Assembly: GCA_902784025.1 (NCBI GenBank)
Contig: CACZTF010000153.1
Span: 1 to 7,357 of the forward strand
Length of the DNA: 7,357 nucleotides
Direction of reading: 5' to 3'
Source of the DNA: an uncultured Lachnospiraceae bacterium
Lineage (GTDB): Bacteria > Bacillota > Clostridia > Lachnospirales > Lachnospiraceae
Shown: in pieces, positions 6,056-7,357 of the stretch
Layout: each line of letters starts with the position of its first letter
Position numbering within the stretch: position 1 is the stretch's first letter
Notes under the pieces: model-generated
The model's input: only the letters and a program-made list of their open reading frames with translations
What the model was told of the DNA's origin: nothing
Database searches by the model: none
Program-made: the position numbers and the translations under genes

Positions 6056-7357
6056 TTATTCTTTTGTCTTCTTTCTCCTGACAACAACCGCCCCTGTTAA
6101 AACTGCCGCCGATATTATCAAAAGCAACAGCCATAAGAAATTATTGTTTGTGTCTCCGGTTGCAGCCGCACTGGAAGCTGCTTTACCACTTGTTGCCGCA
6201 ACAACAGATCCTAAAGAAGTATTTGCAGCATTACTGCTCCTTACTGTCAATGTTTTGTCACCAGTCACATTTGTATTTTTATCACTTGCCTCATTCTTTA
6301 TGACGCCTGGATCATTGTTGTCATTATTGTTGTTTTCAGCTTTTTCTTTATCCTTATTGTCGTTGTTATCATTGCTGTCAGTACCGGACTGTTCTTCACT
6401 GTTACCCTGCTTGCCGGGGTCGTCCTTTTCTCCGTCTTTACCCTGCTTGCCGGGGTCGTCCTTTTCTCCGTCTTTATCCTGTTTGCCGGGATCATCTTTT
6501 TCTTTGCCGCCGTCAGGATCATCATCTGTCTCCTGTCCGGGATCTGCTTTGGCCAGTATTGTAAACCCGGCTTCAGCACTGCCGTCATCGAACTCAGCCT
6601 TTAAGATATGATCACCCACTGCCAGAGTCTCAAGAAACTCAGGCAAAAGGCTGACTTTCAGGCTTCCCCGCCTTACCACGGCTTCGGCATCCGTAAGCTT
6701 CCTGCCGTCTGCATATAACTCCGTATAATGATCAAACGTGTTTTGATCATCTTCTATCCGTGTAAATGTAAACTCGGAATTCACGCCGCTTCCTTTTGTC
6801 CAAATATTACCGTTTCCGTAAATACAGTTGTATATTTTTTTCTCTTCGTTGTCACCCGGTCCGGGAGTCTGTCCCTTTGCAGGAATGATCCGTGACTCTT
6901 TGTGCTCAGGATCATTTTTACAGATGCGCTCCTCTGTGCCATCTTCAGTCTCAGTCGCTGCTTTGGTGACCTTCCACTCACCCCAGTCATGACCTTTAAT
7001 AGAAATATCTTTTACCTCGGCATGAGAGTTGTCACGCTTACATATACGCTTCTCTTCGCCTGCAGTTGTGCAGGTTGCCGCCTTGGTTTCTTTCCACTCA
7101 TCCCAGTCATGGCCGAGTGCCGGTTCACTCATCAGCTCTTCCTTAAGCAGTTCCCCGCAGACAGTACAGTGGATCTCATCGTAATAGCTGCCCGCTTCCT
7201 CACAAGTTGCTTCTGTTACAACTCTCTTTGTCTTCTCACCCTCGGTGTGACCTGCAGGCGGGATAACAAGCGCCTCTTCATTTATCTGCACGCTGCCATT
7301 GGAATCTGTATAAAGCAGACCGCACTTTTTGCATTTATAATGCTCTTTCAGACCGGA
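6056..7357 (-). CDS. C-terminal part of a large wall-anchored Cys/His-repeat protein (5' end beyond the window)
   Basis: The frame is open from the window edge (7357) to TAA at 6056-6058, giving 433 residues; the start lies outside. A GTG at 7289-7291 is internal, because the codons before it encode conserved repeat sequence (HYKCKKCGLLY). Visible parts, numbered from the edge: Cys/His repeats (1-162) with CKKCG and CTVCG pairs and two GHDWxEWKxTKAAT units; an X2-like or Ig-fold-like domain (about 175-268) with the IWTKGS, YADGRKL, LPEFLETLAVGDH and FDDGSAEAGFTI pattern common in clostridial surface proteins; an acidic Lys/Asp/Gly tandem stalk (287-319); an Asn/Asp-rich linker; then AATGD (398-402), a hydrophobic segment (407-426) and RRKKTKE. 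The tail has sorting-signal architecture, but AATGD is unlike LPxTG. Repeats of this kind usually sit at the C-terminal end of long secreted proteins, so the missing N-terminal part should define its activity. Confidence 0.9.
   Translation of the reverse strand, partial: SGLKEHYKCKKCGLLYTDSNGSVQINEEALVIPPAGHTEGEKTKRVVTEATCEEAGSYYDEIHCTVCGELLKEELMSEPALGHDWDEWKETKAATCTTAGEEKRICKRDNSHAEVKDISIKGHDWGEWKVTKAATETEDGTEERICKNDPEHKESRIIPAKGQTPGPGDNEEKKIYNCIYGNGNIWTKGSGVNSEFTFTRIEDDQNTFDHYTELYADGRKLTDAEAVVRRGSLKVSLLPEFLETLAVGDHILKAEFDDGSAEAGFTILAKADPGQETDDDPDGGKEKDDPGKQDKDGEKDDPGKQGKDGEKDDPGKQGNSEEQSGTDSNDNNDNKDKEKAENNNNDNNDPGVIKNEASDKNTNVTGDKTLTVRSSNAANTSLGSVVAATSGKAASSAAATGDTNNNFLWLLLLIISAAVLTGAVVVRRKKTKE
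6403..6510 (-). repeat. 36-bp tandem repeat, two exact copies plus one diverged
   Basis: Copies 6403-6438 and 6439-6474 are identical and 6475-6510 is diverged. They encode the 12-residue unit KDDPGKQGKDGE in the stalk of the wall-anchored protein. Identical neighbouring copies indicate recent expansion, and copy number may vary between strains. Confidence 0.92.
6875..7252 (-). repeat. Cys/His GHDWxEWK-type protein repeats
   Basis: Three successive units start at Gly-His pairs: G36-H37, then G82-H83 and G122-H123. The last two units are exactly 40 residues (120 bp) each. They share GHDWxEWKxTKAATxTxxGxExRIC-(K)-xDxxHxE. The first unit is 46 residues, lacks the HDWxEWK start and has a CTVCG pair in place of the single RIC Cys. 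The second TKAAT-Cys is replaced by Glu in the last unit. Confidence 0.85.

Noticed and set aside
6144..6611. 155-codon plus-strand frame rich in Leu and Ser with a repeated PCLPGSSFSPSL motif.
   Set aside because: It is antisense to the 36-bp tandem repeat and Asn/Asp linker of the wall protein. The opposite strand has a continuous protein with recognised domains and an anchor.
7289..7291. GTG as the start codon of the Cys/His-repeat protein.
   Set aside because: The frame stays open to the window edge, and the codons before it encode HYKCKKCGLLY, a conserved part of the same repeat type, with no RBS. The true start is outside the window.
1..7357. CRISPR arrays, tRNA or rRNA genes, transposases, phage genes or toxin-antitoxin pairs.
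   Set aside because: No direct-repeat and spacer pattern, cloverleaf, rRNA segment, transposase or small two-gene toxin module is visible on either strand.

Overview
The window looks like AT-rich DNA from a Gram-positive anaerobe of the Clostridia, probably Lachnospiraceae or a related gut or rumen family. This is inferred from the protein style: Thr-rich lipoproteins, proteins with C-terminal TGD-type sortase signals, a Big_3-like Ig domain, and Cys/His 'GHDWxEWK' repeats followed by a 'WTKGS' beta domain. No rRNA, tRNA or taxonomic marker gene is present, so the assignment stays open. All six genes lie on the minus strand, and every one encodes an exported cell-surface protein.

Layout in the direction of transcription, from high to low coordinates. 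(1) 7357-6056 is the C-terminal 433 residues of a large wall-anchored protein: Cys/His repeats, an X2-like beta domain, an acidic degenerate collagen-like stalk, and an AATGD sorting tail. It is followed by a hairpin terminator (5951-5979). (2) 6055-5603 is a non-coding interval. It holds that terminator, a consensus promoter with a perfect 17-bp palindrome over its -35 box, and a leader of about 98 nt containing a stem-loop. (3) 5602-4760 is a Thr-linker lipoprotein. (4) 4661-3156 is an SPQTGD sortase substrate with an Ig-like domain and a 15-unit acidic hexapeptide stalk, closed by a strong terminator (3112-3140). (5) A second consensus promoter (3018-3046), with a dyad over its -10 box, drives a tightly spaced operon of three more Thr-linker lipoproteins: 2987-2118, 2097-793 and 769 to beyond base 1. 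The gaps are only 20 and 23 nt and each gene has its own GGAGG-type RBS.

The main theme is a family of four paralogous lipoproteins. Each has a type II signal peptide, a Thr-rich linker and a globular domain built around a D-F-D-x-(D/N)-G-x-(N/D)-E calcium-loop-like motif. They are grouped around a sortase-anchored stalk protein, and one member carries an extra C-terminal domain resembling DUF4431. They may form a membrane- and wall-associated surface system, but no substrate, partner or enzymatic activity can be read from the sequence. The most testable observations are the operator-like dyads on the two promoters, which suggest regulated expression.
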